64,000 nucleotides of DNA from Mycobacterium sp. DL592 (lineage in GTDB: Bacteria; Actinomycetota; Actinomycetes; Mycobacteriales; Mycobacteriaceae): NCBI RefSeq assembly GCF_011694515.1, contig NZ_CP050192.1, forward strand, positions 4,293,064-4,357,063, in the 5' to 3' direction. Position numbers and translations under genes: made by a program. A model generated the notes under the pieces. It had not been told where the DNA came from, did no database searches, and was given only the letters and a program-made list of their open reading frames with translations. Positions 26,879 through 35,918 of the stretch are shown piece by piece. The first letter of the stretch is position 1, and each line of letters starts with the position of its first letter.

Positions 26879-26899
26879 ATGTGGTGACCGAGACCACAT
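26879..26899. promoter_or_regulatory. Inverted repeat before the monooxygenase gene
   Basis: ATGTGGT and ACCACAT form perfect 7-base arms around a 7-base spacer. It ends 22 bases before the monooxygenase start codon, a typical place for a TetR-type operator. The regulator is not identifiable from this window. Confidence 0.5.
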
Positions 26900-26921
26900 A
26901 ACGCACGAAGCGAGGACCGCG

Positions 26922-28541
26922 ATGACCGCTACCCCGGAGATTGCCCCGAAACTCGCCGAGCAGGACGGCGGCGTCTTGGACGTCGTCATCATCGGCGCCG
27001 GTTTCTCCGGGATCGGCGCCGCCTACCGGATCACCGAACGCAACCCCGGCACCCGCTACGTCATCCTGGAACGCCGCGACCGTATCGGCGGTACGTGGGA
27101 CATCTTCCGCTACCCCGGCGTGCGCTCGGACTCATCAATCTTCACCCTGTCCTGGCCGTGGGAGCCGTGGACCCGCAAGGAGGGCGTGGCCGACGGCGAC
27201 CACATCCGCGAGTACATGGAAGACACCGCCCGCAAGCACGGCATCACCCCGCACATCCGGTTCGACACCCACGTGCTGTCCGCGGACTGGGACTCGGCCA
27301 CCGACACCTGGACCGTCCACGTCAACGAGGACGGCACACCGAAGGCCTACCGCAGCCGATTCGTCTTCTTCGGCTCCGGCTACTACAACTACGACGAGGG
27401 CTACACCCCCGAGTTTCCCGGCATCGAGAAATTCGCCGGCACCGTGGTGCACCCGCAGTTCTGGCCCGAGGACCTCGACTACACCGGCAAGAAGGTGGTC
27501 GTCATCGGCAGCGGGGCCACCGCGGTGTCGCTGATGCCCGCCTTGGCCCGCAAGGCCGCCAAGGTGACGATGCTGCAGCGCTCGCCGAGCTACCTGTTCT
27601 CCGGCTCGCGGGTGAACCCGCTGAACGAGGCCATCCGAACGACGTTGCCGCGCAGGGCCTCTCATATGACCGTGCGATTCATCGCGACACTCTTCGAAGG
27701 GTCGACATGGCTGCTGTCGCGCCGCACCCCGGAGGTGATGAAGAGCCTCATCCGCGCGCAGAACAAGAGCCTGCTGCCGCCGGGATATCCGGTGGACGTG
27801 CACTTCAAGCCGCACTACAACCCGTGGGATCAGCGGATGTGCCTGGTGGCCGACGGCGACATGTTCGAGGCGATCTCCGACGGCCGCGCCGAGGTGGTCA
27901 CCGACCACATCGACCACTTCGACGAAACCGGCATCGTGCTGAAGTCCGGTGAGCATCTGGACGCCGACATCGTCGTTACCGCCACCGGCCTGCAGCTGCA
28001 GGCACTCGGCGGTGTGCGAATCAGCTTGGACGGCAACGAGATCAAGCCGCAGGACCGGTTCTCCTACAAGGCGCACATGCTCGAGGACGTGCCCAACCTG
28101 ATCTGGTGCATCGGCTACACCAACGCCTCCTGGACGCTGCGCGCCGACATGACCGCACGCTCAACGGCCAAGCTGATGGAGTACATGAAGGCCAACGGGT
28201 TCACCCACGCCTCCCCGCATCTGGGTGGCCAGCCGATCGCCGAGAAGCCGCTGTGGGATCTGCAGGCGGGCTATGTGCTGCGCAACCTGCACGCGCTACC
28301 GAAGTCGGGCACCAAGCGGCCATGGGTCACTCGGCAGAACTACTGGGCCGACACCATCGACCACCACTTCATCGACAAGATCGGCGAGGACATGACCTTC
28401 GGCCGGGTCGGCTCGCCGCTGAGCGCCGACGTCGCGGTGCGCGCGGGTGGGACGGCGAAGAAGGCGGTGGCTGCGTCGGCGGTCGCCGCGGTCGCCGTCC
28501 TGGCGGTGGCGCGAGCGCGCAAGGCTCGCCGGACGGCGTAG
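26922..28541 (+). CDS. FAD-dependent Baeyer-Villiger-type monooxygenase
   Basis: The 539-aa protein carries a first dinucleotide motif G-A-G-F-S-G (25-30), the exact Baeyer-Villiger fingerprint F-A-G-T-V-V-H-P-Q-F-W-P (171-182, FxGxxxHxxxWP) and a second nucleotide-binding motif G-S-G-A-T-A. These enzymes use FAD and NADPH to insert oxygen next to a ketone or oxidise sulphur. In mycobacteria related enzymes include EthA, which activates thioamide drugs, but this gene corresponds by position to Rv0565c rather than EthA. The C-terminus ends in an alanine-rich hydrophobic helix followed by basic residues, possibly a membrane contact. Substrate unknown. Confidence 0.92.
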   Translation: MTATPEIAPKLAEQDGGVLDVVIIGAGFSGIGAAYRITERNPGTRYVILERRDRIGGTWDIFRYPGVRSDSSIFTLSWPWEPWTRKEGVADGDHIREYMEDTARKHGITPHIRFDTHVLSADWDSATDTWTVHVNEDGTPKAYRSRFVFFGSGYYNYDEGYTPEFPGIEKFAGTVVHPQFWPEDLDYTGKKVVVIGSGATAVSLMPALARKAAKVTMLQRSPSYLFSGSRVNPLNEAIRTTLPRRASHMTVRFIATLFEGSTWLLSRRTPEVMKSLIRAQNKSLLPPGYPVDVHFKPHYNPWDQRMCLVADGDMFEAISDGRAEVVTDHIDHFDETGIVLKSGEHLDADIVVTATGLQLQALGGVRISLDGNEIKPQDRFSYKAHMLEDVPNLIWCIGYTNASWTLRADMTARSTAKLMEYMKANGFTHASPHLGGQPIAEKPLWDLQAGYVLRNLHALPKSGTKRPWVTRQNYWADTIDHHFIDKIGEDMTFGRVGSPLSADVAVRAGGTAKKAVAASAVAAVAVLAVARARKARRTA

Positions 28542-28550
28542 TCGGTCCCA

Positions 28551-28587
28551 ATTGCCGAACTCCATGTAAACAACCAACTTCGGCAAT
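28551..28587. promoter_or_regulatory. 9-base inverted repeat upstream of gpsA
   Basis: ATTGCCGAA and TTCGGCAAT are perfect 9-base arms separated by 19 bases, filling most of the 58-base gap between the monooxygenase stop and the gpsA start. With no U-tract it could be either an operator or a weak terminator. Confidence 0.4.
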
Positions 28588-28599
28588 AACCTGAACGCC

Positions 28600-29625
28600 A
28601 TGACACCTGACCGCCGCGAACCCAATGTCGTCGTCCTCGGCGGAGGCTCCTGGGGAACCACTGTGGCCTCCATCTGTTCCCGCCGCGGCCCGACCCTGCA
28701 GTGGGTCCGTTCGGAGGAGACTGCCGAGGACATCAACAAGAACCATCGCAACTCCAAGTACCTCGGTGACGAGGTGGAGCTGTCCGAAACTCTGCGTGCG
28801 ACCACCGATTTCGCCGAGGCGGCCAGTTGCGCCGACGTGGTGGTGATGGGTGTCCCCAGCCACGGCTTCCGCGGGGTGCTCACCGAACTCGGCAAGGAGC
28901 TGCGCCCCTGGGTGCCGGTGGTCAGCCTGGTCAAGGGCCTCGAGCAGGGCACCAACCTGCGGATGAGCCAGATCGTCGACGAAGTACTGCCCGGCCACCC
29001 GGCCGGAATCCTGGCCGGACCCAACATCGCCAAAGAGGTCGCCGAGGGCTACGCCGCGGCTGCCGTGCTGGCCATGCCCGACCAGAACCTGGCCGCCAAC
29101 CTCGCAAAGATGTTCCGCACCAAACGATTCCGCACCTACACCACCGACGACGTCGTCGGCGTCGAAATCGCCGGAGCCCTGAAGAACGTCTACGCTATCG
29201 CCGTCGGCATGGGCTACTCGCTGGGCATCGGCGAGAACACCCGCGCCATGGTGATGGCCCGCGCCGTGCGCGAGATGTCCAAACTCGGCGAAGCCGTCGG
29301 CGGCCAGCGCGACACGTTCTCCGGCCTGGCCGGCATGGGCGACCTCATCGTCACCTGCACCTCCAAGCGCTCCCGCAACCGCCACGTCGGCGAAGAGTTG
29401 GGCTCAGGCAAGACCGTCCAGGAGATCATCGACTCGATGAACCAGGTCGCCGAGGGCGTCAAAGCCGCCAGCGTCATCATGGAGTTCGCCGAGAAGTACG
29501 GCATCAACATGCCGATCGCCCGGGAAGTCGACGCAGTCGTCAACCACGGGGCCACCGTCGAGGACGCCTACCGCGGACTGATGGCCGAGAAGCCCGGCCA
29601 CGAAGTGCACGGCTCGCGGTTCTAG
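28600..29625 (+). CDS. gpsA: NAD(P)-dependent glycerol-3-phosphate dehydrogenase
   Basis: The 341-aa enzyme reduces dihydroxyacetone phosphate to sn-glycerol 3-phosphate, the backbone of phospholipids. It shows the N-terminal dinucleotide motif V-V-L-G-G-G-S-W-G-T, the substrate-site segment G-P-N-I-A-K-E-V and the catalytic-lysine helix G-A-L-K-N-V-Y-A-I-A, with the expected length. It is the positional counterpart of gpdA1 (Rv0564c). Its stop overlaps by three bases the stop of the convergent exported-protein gene. Confidence 0.96.
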   Translation: MTPDRREPNVVVLGGGSWGTTVASICSRRGPTLQWVRSEETAEDINKNHRNSKYLGDEVELSETLRATTDFAEAASCADVVVMGVPSHGFRGVLTELGKELRPWVPVVSLVKGLEQGTNLRMSQIVDEVLPGHPAGILAGPNIAKEVAEGYAAAAVLAMPDQNLAANLAKMFRTKRFRTYTTDDVVGVEIAGALKNVYAIAVGMGYSLGIGENTRAMVMARAVREMSKLGEAVGGQRDTFSGLAGMGDLIVTCTSKRSRNRHVGEELGSGKTVQEIIDSMNQVAEGVKAASVIMEFAEKYGINMPIAREVDAVVNHGATVEDAYRGLMAEKPGHEVHGSRF

Positions 29626-30170
29626 CCTGGCGGAAGTGACGGGAAGTACGGGTTGGTGCCCTGCGGCCGATCCAGCATCGGGCTGGGCCCTGAGGTAAAG
29701 GTCGCGGTCGGGCCGACGACGAAGCCCACCTGGTCGTGCTGGTTGACGCACGCCACCACGCCGCCGCCGTCAACCCCGCAGCTGATCTCACGGAAGCCCA
29801 GGCGCGTGTTCGGCGGCAGCGGCTTGACCGGGCCTGCGGAGGCGAAGATCGGCTGCCCCGTCGACGAGAAGCCCGGTTCGCCGGAGGCGCCGGCGCTGAC
29901 CAGGTTCGCCCCGTCCGGCGCGCCAGGCAGCGGCCCACTGCAGCCGTAGGTGGTGTTCTGCTTGTTGATCACGCATGTCACACCGGGCGGACCGGCGAAG
30001 GCGTACCAGTTGCCGCCCATCACGGTGTAGTCCACCGGGCTGATCGGGGTGTAGACGTTGACGTTGGGAAGCACGGGCGCGGGGGCAGGCGTCGGATCGG
30101 CCCCGGCGCTGCCCGCCAGACCGACCGCCGCGGTAGCGCCCAGCACGCCGATCAGGATTCTGCTCAGCAT
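29622..30170 (-). CDS. Exported proline-rich protein of unknown function
   Basis: The 182-aa product has a clear signal peptide with cleavage near A-G-A-D (residue 24-25), then a Pro/Ala-rich stretch (P-T-P-A-P-A-P) and a domain with three or four cysteines, including a C-V-I-N-K pair segment and I-S-C-G-V. This layout is common among small secreted mycobacterial proteins. It lies between gpsA (convergent, sharing stop-codon bases) and htpX (upstream, same strand), where M. tuberculosis has no equivalent that I recall. No catalytic motif seen. Confidence 0.75.
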   Translation of the reverse strand: MLSRILIGVLGATAAVGLAGSAGADPTPAPAPVLPNVNVYTPISPVDYTVMGGNWYAFAGPPGVTCVINKQNTTYGCSGPLPGAPDGANLVSAGASGEPGFSSTGQPIFASAGPVKPLPPNTRLGFREISCGVDGGGVVACVNQHDQVGFVVGPTATFTSGPSPMLDRPQGTNPYFPSLPPG

Positions 30171-30265
30171 CCGCCCACCCTATTCAGTCGCTTGCTTTGT
30201 TGCACTGTCGGCGTTCGGCGGCCCAGCGTTACCCCGGCTGCTCCGCCGCCTGCGCCAGCTGGCTC

Positions 30266-30301
30266 AAAATCGCATGAAATGGGGCCGGATTGTGCGATTT
30301 T
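30266..30301 (-). terminator. Possible terminator after htpX
   Basis: Perfect 9-base arms AAAATCGCA / TGCGATTTT enclose 18 bases. On the minus strand the descending arm ends in TTTT, 26 bases past the htpX stop and about 95 bases before the next leftward gene. The long loop makes a classical terminator less certain; an operator for the exported-protein gene is the alternative. Confidence 0.45.
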
Positions 30302-30326
30302 GCGACTGCTCGCGGGACCCCAGGGG

Positions 30327-31190
30327 TTACAGCCCCGCCATTTTCTCCAGGCGCGCGATCCGGTCCGGGATCGGCGGGTGGGTGGAGAACAGCTTGCCGA
30401 TCTTCTCACCGGAGCGGAACGGGCTGGCGATCATCAGGTGCGCCTGGTCGGCCAGCTGCGGGTTCGGCGGCAGCGGCGCGGCTTCCACACCACCGCTGAT
30501 CTTGCGCAGCGCCGAGGCCAGCGACAGCGGGTCGCCGGACAGCTCGGCACCGGACTCGTCGGCCTGGTACTCCCGCGACCGCGAGACCGCCAGTCGGATC
30601 AGCGTCGCGGCGATCGGGCCGAGCAGCGAAACCAGCAGCAGCGCAAAAGGATTCGCGCCACCTTCGCGGTTGCCGCCGAAGGCCCCGGCGAACATCGCCA
30701 TGTTGGCCAGCGCGGTGACCACCGAGGCGAGAGCGCCCGCGACACAGGAGATCAGGATGTCGCGGTTGTAGACGTGGGAGAGTTCATGGCCCAGGACGGC
30801 ACGCAGTTCACGTTCGCTGAGCAGGTTCAGAATGCCGGTGGTGACGCACACCGCGGCATTGCGTGGGTTGCGCCCGGTGGCGAACGCGTTGGGGTTGGCG
30901 GTGTCGCTGATGTAGAGCCGCGGCATCGGCTGGTGCGCGGTGGTGGCCAGCTCACGCACCATGGCGTAGATCTGCGGAGCCTGCACCTCGGTGATGGGCT
31001 GGGCGTGCATCGCGCGCAGCGCCAGCTTGTCGGAGTTGAAGTAGACGTACACGTTCATGCCGATCGCGAAGATCAGCGCCAGGAACATGACGTTGCGGCC
31101 GAACAGCGAGCCGAGGAAGACGATAAAGGCCGACATCCCGACGAGCAGAACGAACGTCTTGAGCCGGTTGGTGGTCGGATGCCAGGTCAT
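30327..31190 (-). CDS. htpX: Membrane zinc metalloprotease HtpX
   Basis: The 287-aa protein has two N-terminal membrane helices (about 11-28 and 34-51), the zinc site H-E-L-S-H (135-139), two further hydrophobic stretches, and the downstream D-E-S-G-A that supplies the Glu ligand region. HtpX degrades damaged membrane proteins. ATG 31190 is chosen because AGGAGG precedes it; an in-frame ATG 19 codons upstream lacks a site. Position matches Rv0563. A possible terminator follows. Confidence 0.96.
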   Translation of the reverse strand: MTWHPTTNRLKTFVLLVGMSAFIVFLGSLFGRNVMFLALIFAIGMNVYVYFNSDKLALRAMHAQPITEVQAPQIYAMVRELATTAHQPMPRLYISDTANPNAFATGRNPRNAAVCVTTGILNLLSERELRAVLGHELSHVYNRDILISCVAGALASVVTALANMAMFAGAFGGNREGGANPFALLLVSLLGPIAATLIRLAVSRSREYQADESGAELSGDPLSLASALRKISGGVEAAPLPPNPQLADQAHLMIASPFRSGEKIGKLFSTHPPIPDRIARLEKMAGL

Positions 31191-31261
31191 CGGGTTTCCT
31201 CCTACGAACGCACTCTTCGGCAGACTAACGCCCCGCGCATGCCGCAAGGTTCCTCAGGGAG

Positions 31262-32269
31262 TCAGCCGTGTCGATTGATGGTGTAGTCGACCAGAGAAGC
31301 CAGCGCACGGCGACCCGGCACGTCCGGCAGCCCCGCCAGCTCTTCACCGGCCTGCTCGGCATACCGGGCCACAGTCGCCTTCGCCTTGGCCAGCCCGTCA
31401 CCGGCGCGCAACAGCCCCAGCGCCTCGGCCAGCTTGTCGTCGTCCTCGATCGGGCCCGCCACCAGCTGACGCAACCGGTCGGCGTCCGGGCCGGTCTCGT
31501 TCAGGGCGTACAGCACCGGCAGGGTATGCACGCCCTCACGCAGGTCGGTGCCCGGCAGCTTCCCCGACTCGTCGGGGTTGGAGTCGATGTCGATGATGTC
31601 GTCGGAGATCTGGAACGCGGTGCCGACGATGCCGCCCAGCCGGCTCAGCCGCTCGACCTGATCCGGAGTGGCCCCGGAGAACGTGCCGCCGAACTGGCCC
31701 GACGCCGCGATCAGACAGGCCGTCTTCTCGTAGACGACCTTGAGGTAATGGTCGACGGGGTCGACGTTGGTGGCCGCGCCCTTGGTTTCGCGCATCTGAC
31801 CGGTCACGAGCTGGGCGAACGTCTCGGCGATGATGCGCACCGCGTCCGGGCCGAGCTGGCTGACCAGTCGGGAGGCCGTTGCGAACAGGTAGTCGCCGGC
31901 CAGGATCGCGATGTTGTTGCCCCAGCGGGCGTTGGCGCTGGGCGCACCGCGCCGGATCTGCGCCTCGTCCATCACGTCGTCGTGGTACAGCGTGGCCAGG
32001 TGCACCATCTCGATGACCGCACCGGCCACGGTGACCTGCCAGGCGTCCGGCTCGGGCCCGATCTGGGCCGAGAGCACCGTGAACAGCGGGCGGAACCGCT
32101 TGCCGCCGGCCTCGAAGAGGTGCAGGACGGCCTCGGTCATCAGCTCGTCACCGCCGCGCAGTTCGGTGCCCATGAGCTCTTCGACGCGGCCCACCCCGTC
32201 GCGGACGTTCTGGGCGAACTCCGGGTCTCCGAAGTCCACCCCAGCTACCACGGTCGCCGGTGTCCTCAC
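31262..32269 (-). CDS. grcC1: Polyprenyl diphosphate synthase (GrcC1-like)
   Basis: This 335-aa trans-prenyltransferase has both aspartate-rich motifs, D-D-V-M-D (97-101) and D-D-I-I-D (223-227), the G-K-R-F-R-P diphosphate-binding segment and G-Q-M-R-E. It lengthens a polyprenyl chain, most likely the side chain of menaquinone given its neighbours. The start (M-R-T-P-A-T) matches the M. tuberculosis protein. It is divergent from menJ with only 20 bases between start codons, so both messages are probably leaderless or nearly so. Chain length cannot be read from the sequence. Confidence 0.94.
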   Translation of the reverse strand: MRTPATVVAGVDFGDPEFAQNVRDGVGRVEELMGTELRGGDELMTEAVLHLFEAGGKRFRPLFTVLSAQIGPEPDAWQVTVAGAVIEMVHLATLYHDDVMDEAQIRRGAPSANARWGNNIAILAGDYLFATASRLVSQLGPDAVRIIAETFAQLVTGQMRETKGAATNVDPVDHYLKVVYEKTACLIAASGQFGGTFSGATPDQVERLSRLGGIVGTAFQISDDIIDIDSNPDESGKLPGTDLREGVHTLPVLYALNETGPDADRLRQLVAGPIEDDDKLAEALGLLRAGDGLAKAKATVARYAEQAGEELAGLPDVPGRRALASLVDYTINRHG

Positions 32270-32289
32270 CCTGCCAACATACTGGGAGA

Positions 32290-33510
32290 GTGGACAGGCA
32301 CGCGGATGTGGTCATCGTCGGGGCGGGACCGGCGGGCTCTGCCGCGGCCGCCTGGGCCGCTCGCGCGGGCCGGGAGGTCCTCGTCATCGACGCCGCCGAG
32401 TTCCCCCGCGACAAGGCGTGCGGTGACGGGCTGACCCCGCGCGCGATCCTCGAACTGCAGGGCCTGGGTCTGGGCGACTGGCTCGACGGGCGCATCCGCC
32501 ACCACGGGTTGCGGCTGGCCGGGTTCGGCGCCGACGTGGAAGTGCCGTGGCCGGGCCCGTCGTTCCCGGGCTGGGGTTCGGCGGTGCCGCGCACCGAGCT
32601 CGACGACCGGATCCGCAAGGTCGCCGAGGAATCCGGGGCGGCGATGCTGCTCGGCGTGAAAGCCGTTGACGTGTCGAGGGATTCGTCGGGCCGGGTGTCA
32701 GCAGTAGTGTTGGCCGACGGGTCGTCGGTGCGGTGCCGCTGGGTGATCGTGGCCGACGGGGCTCGCTCGCCGTTCGGGCGGGTACTGGGCCGGCAGTGGC
32801 ATCAGGAGACCGTCTACGGGGTGGCCGCGCGCGGCTACGTGGCCTCGCCGCGGGCCTCGGAGCCGTGGATCTCCTCTGACCTCGAGCTGCGGTCGGTCGA
32901 CGGGCAGGTGCTGCCCGGCTACGGCTGGATCTTCCCGCTGGGCAACGGCGAGGTGAACATCGGCGTCGGCGCGCTGGCGACCGCGAAGAGGCCCGCTGAC
33001 GTGGCGTTACGTCCGCTGATCAAGCACTACACCGATCTCAAGCGCGCATCCTGGGGTTTTGAGGGCCCGCCGCGGGCGGTGTCCTCGGCGCTACTGCCGA
33101 TGGGCGGCGCGGTGTCCGGGGTGGCGGGACCCAACTGGATGTTGATCGGCGACGCCGCGGCATGCGTGAACCCGCTCAACGGTGAGGGCATCGACTACGG
33201 GCTGGAGACCGGGCGGCTGGCCGCCGACATGCTCGGCGCCGCCGATGTTGCGTCGGCCTGGCCCGCGCTGCTGCAGGCGCACTACGGGCGTTGCTTCTCG
33301 GCGGCGCGGCGCCTCGGGCTGCTGCTGACGCTGCCGCGCTTCCTGCCCGCGACGGGCCCGGTGGCGATGCGCTCATCACGACTGATGGGCCTGGCGGTGC
33401 GGGTGATGGGCAATCTCGTCACCGACGACGACGCCGACATGGTGGCCCGGGTCTGGCGTTCGACCGGCTTCGCGTCGCGAATCCTGGATCGCCGCACGCC
33501 TTTCAGCTGA
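32290..33510 (+). CDS. menJ: Menaquinone beta-isoprene reductase (geranylgeranyl reductase family)
   Basis: This 406-aa flavoprotein has the FAD motif V-I-V-G-A-G-P-A-G-S (residues 8-17), the family motif G-D-G-L-T-P-R-A, the Y-G-W-I-F-P-L-G segment and the second FAD motif G-D-A-A-A-C-V-N-P-L-N-G-E-G. In M. tuberculosis the orthologue Rv0561c (MenJ) saturates one isoprene unit to give MK-9(II-H2). The GTG at 32290 fits the known N-terminus (D-R-H-A-D-V-V) and leaves 20 bases to the divergent grcC1. Side-chain synthesis and reduction are thus encoded back to back. Confidence 0.94.
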   Translation: MDRHADVVIVGAGPAGSAAAAWAARAGREVLVIDAAEFPRDKACGDGLTPRAILELQGLGLGDWLDGRIRHHGLRLAGFGADVEVPWPGPSFPGWGSAVPRTELDDRIRKVAEESGAAMLLGVKAVDVSRDSSGRVSAVVLADGSSVRCRWVIVADGARSPFGRVLGRQWHQETVYGVAARGYVASPRASEPWISSDLELRSVDGQVLPGYGWIFPLGNGEVNIGVGALATAKRPADVALRPLIKHYTDLKRASWGFEGPPRAVSSALLPMGGAVSGVAGPNWMLIGDAAACVNPLNGEGIDYGLETGRLAADMLGAADVASAWPALLQAHYGRCFSAARRLGLLLTLPRFLPATGPVAMRSSRLMGLAVRVMGNLVTDDDADMVARVWRSTGFASRILDRRTPFS

Positions 33511-33556
33511 GCGCGCCAGCCCCGAGCGTGCGCGAACTGCCCGCGGCGCGGATAAA

Positions 33557-33591
33557 TGACAAATTTGACAAAACTTGGCCCAAAGTGGGCC
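33557..33591. promoter_or_regulatory. Direct repeat and inverted repeat before the desaturase-like gene
   Basis: TGACAAA occurs twice with a 2-base spacer (33557-33563 and 33566-33572), and five bases on, GGCCCA-AAG-TGGGCC forms a perfect inverted repeat (33577-33591). Both lie in the 103-base gap before the ATG at 33614. This is a dense candidate operator region; TTGACA within it could be a -35 box. Confidence 0.45.
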
Positions 33592-33613
33592 CGCGCTGCA
33601 TAAACTCCGCCGC

Positions 33614-35179
33614 ATGACTGATTACGACGCCATCATCGTGGGGGCTGGACACAACGGTTTGACCGCGGCAGCGGTGCTGCAACAAGCGGGTTTGCGCACG
33701 CTGATCCTGGAGCAGAACACCTACAGCGGCGGCATGGCCGCCACCGTCGAGCTCATCGACGGGTTCCAGTTCGAGATCGCCGGGTCGATCCGCTTCCCCA
33801 CCGCGCCGAAGATCAACTCCGAGCTCGGCCTGGACACGCTGCCGGTCCTCGAGAACGAGATCATGTCGGTCAACCTCGGCGAGAACGGTGAAGAGCCGAT
33901 GGTCTTCCACCACGACCCCATGGTGATGATGACCCAAATGGCCGAGAAGCACGGCATGGAGGCCGTCATGGGCATGGCCGAGCTGTACGGCTGGGCCACC
34001 GGGCCGCGAAAAGCGCTGGGCCGCTTCGACGCTCTCGAACCGCCGAAGACCATCGACGAGATGTACGCCTGCGCCGCCGACGAGAACGAGCGCCGCGCCA
34101 TCCACGACATGTTGTTCGGCTCGGCCATGGACGTCATCGACCGCTACGTGCCAGACAAGGAGAAGCACGCCGTCATCCGCGGCATGCTGGCCTTCCTGGC
34201 GGTCAACTCCACCTACCGCGGGCCCTACACCCCCGGCAGCGCAACATGTTTGGCGTTCGCCCTGGCCATCCCCGAAGAAGGCGGCCAGATGACCAGCAAG
34301 ATCAAGGGCGGCATCGGCGCACTGTCCGACCACCTCAAGAAGCTCTACCTCGAGGCCGCAGGCGAGATCCGCTACCGCGCCAAGGTCGACAAGATCCTCG
34401 TCGAGAACGCCAAAGTCAACGGCGTCCGCCTCAAGGACGGCACCACCATCAGCGCACCGGTCGTCGTCTCCAACCTGGCACCCGACACCACACTGCTGGA
34501 TCTGGTTGGGGCCGAACACCTTCCGTCGTCACTGGTGACCCGGCTCGGCGGACGTGACCACCGCGGCTCCTACCTGCAGATCCACTTCGCGCTCGACGGC
34601 CTGCCCGAATACGCCGGGCCGCACGAGTTCCTCAACGAGCCGGGCATGCAGATGTCGGTGGGCATGTTCGGCTCGCCGGAAACCCAGCAGCGCCAATGGG
34701 ACAACTGCCGCTTCGGAATTATCCCGGACAACCCGGCGCTGTCGATCCAGATCCCGACCGTCGGCGATCCGGAGCTGGCGCCGGAGGGCAAGCACGCGGC
34801 CAGCGTGTACGTCTACGCCTTCCCCACCGAGGCGCCGCGCGAACAGCACGGTCACCTCAAGAACGAGATGGCCAAGGTCGTCATCGACAAGATCACCAAG
34901 TACGCGCCGAACTTCAAAGACATCGTCATCCGCAACATCACGTTCGCGCCGTACCACATGAACACCATGTTCGGCGCACCCAACGGCGACTTCTGCCAGG
35001 GCCTGCTGCAGCCCGAGCTGATGGGGCCAAACCGGCCGGGGCCCAAGGGTTTTCTCGACGAGCCCATCCCGATCGAGGGCCTGTACCTCGGCGGTGCGGG
35101 CTGCCACGGCGGGCCGGGCATCACGTTCATCCCGGGCTACAACGCCGGCTATCAGGTGCTCGCCGACGCCGGCCGCTAG
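33614..35179 (+). CDS. Phytoene desaturase-like FAD-dependent oxidoreductase
   Basis: The 521-aa protein begins with the FAD-binding fold [12 protein letters not shown] and the typical E-Q-N-x4-G-G-M, and ends with the carotenoid-desaturase-type C-terminal motif [10 protein letters not shown] with G-Y-N-A-G-Y. The superfamily oxidises or isomerises polyprenyl and related lipids. No carotenoid genes are near; instead it sits between menJ and menG, so a polyprenyl or quinone substrate is possible but unproven. ATG 33614 is chosen because the family starts right before the FAD motif. Its last four bases overlap the convergent menG. Confidence 0.88.
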   Translation: MTDYDAIIVGAGHNGLTAAAVLQQAGLRTLILEQNTYSGGMAATVELIDGFQFEIAGSIRFPTAPKINSELGLDTLPVLENEIMSVNLGENGEEPMVFHHDPMVMMTQMAEKHGMEAVMGMAELYGWATGPRKALGRFDALEPPKTIDEMYACAADENERRAIHDMLFGSAMDVIDRYVPDKEKHAVIRGMLAFLAVNSTYRGPYTPGSATCLAFALAIPEEGGQMTSKIKGGIGALSDHLKKLYLEAAGEIRYRAKVDKILVENAKVNGVRLKDGTTISAPVVVSNLAPDTTLLDLVGAEHLPSSLVTRLGGRDHRGSYLQIHFALDGLPEYAGPHEFLNEPGMQMSVGMFGSPETQQRQWDNCRFGIIPDNPALSIQIPTVGDPELAPEGKHAASVYVYAFPTEAPREQHGHLKNEMAKVVIDKITKYAPNFKDIVIRNITFAPYHMNTMFGAPNGDFCQGLLQPELMGPNRPGPKGFLDEPIPIEGLYLGGAGCHGGPGITFIPGYNAGYQVLADAGR

Positions 35180-35862
35180 GGCTTGATGGCGGCGTGCAGG
35201 GCGACGATGCCGCCGGTGAGGTTGCGCCAGCGCACCTGTGACCAGCCGGCCGCCTCGATGCGACGGGCCAGCTCGGCCTGGTCGGGCCAGGCGCGGATGG
35301 ACTCGGCGAGATAGACGTAGGCCTCGGGGTTGCTCGACACGGCGGTGGCCACCTTCGGCAGCGCCCGCATCAGGTACTCCTTGTAAACCGTCGAAAACAC
35401 CGGCACCACGGGAGTGGAGAACTCGCACACCACCAGCCGGCCACCCGGCTTGGTGACGCGGGCCATCTCGCGCAGCCCGGCCGAGTGGTCGACGACATTG
35501 CGCAGACCGAAGCTGATCGTCACCGCATCGAAGACCTCGTCGGCGAACGGCAGCTTGGTGGCGTCGGCGCCCACCTTGGGCACCGGCCGCTCCAGCCCGG
35601 CCTGCAGCATGCCCACCGAGAAGTCGGCGGCCACACACCACGCCCCGGACTTGGCCAGCTCGACCGTCGACACCGCCGTCCCGGCGGCCAGGTCCAGCAC
35701 GGCGTCGCCCGGCCCGATGCTCAGTGCCGAGCGGGTGGCCCGCCGCCAGGCCCGGTCCTGGCCCAGCGAGAGCACCGTGTTGGTGATGTCATAGCGGCGC
35801 GCCACGGCGTCAAACATCGACGCCACGTCACGGGGATCCTTGTCCAGCGTCGCGCGGCTCAC
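35176..35862 (-). CDS. menG: Demethylmenaquinone C-methyltransferase
   Basis: This 228-aa SAM-dependent methyltransferase of the UbiE/MenG family performs the last ring step of menaquinone synthesis. It has motif [10 protein letters not shown], the family-specific [13 protein letters not shown] and the motif III region [12 protein letters not shown]. It corresponds to Rv0558. The gene converges on the desaturase-like gene and is read away from the SDR gene at 35919. Confidence 0.95.
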   Translation of the reverse strand: MSRATLDKDPRDVASMFDAVARRYDITNTVLSLGQDRAWRRATRSALSIGPGDAVLDLAAGTAVSTVELAKSGAWCVAADFSVGMLQAGLERPVPKVGADATKLPFADEVFDAVTISFGLRNVVDHSAGLREMARVTKPGGRLVVCEFSTPVVPVFSTVYKEYLMRALPKVATAVSSNPEAYVYLAESIRAWPDQAELARRIEAAGWSQVRWRNLTGGIVALHAAIKP

Positions 35863-35918
35863 CGAACCGACGCTACCCGAGTGGGAATCCTGAGCCGCGT
35901 CGTGCGTTGCCTACAACC

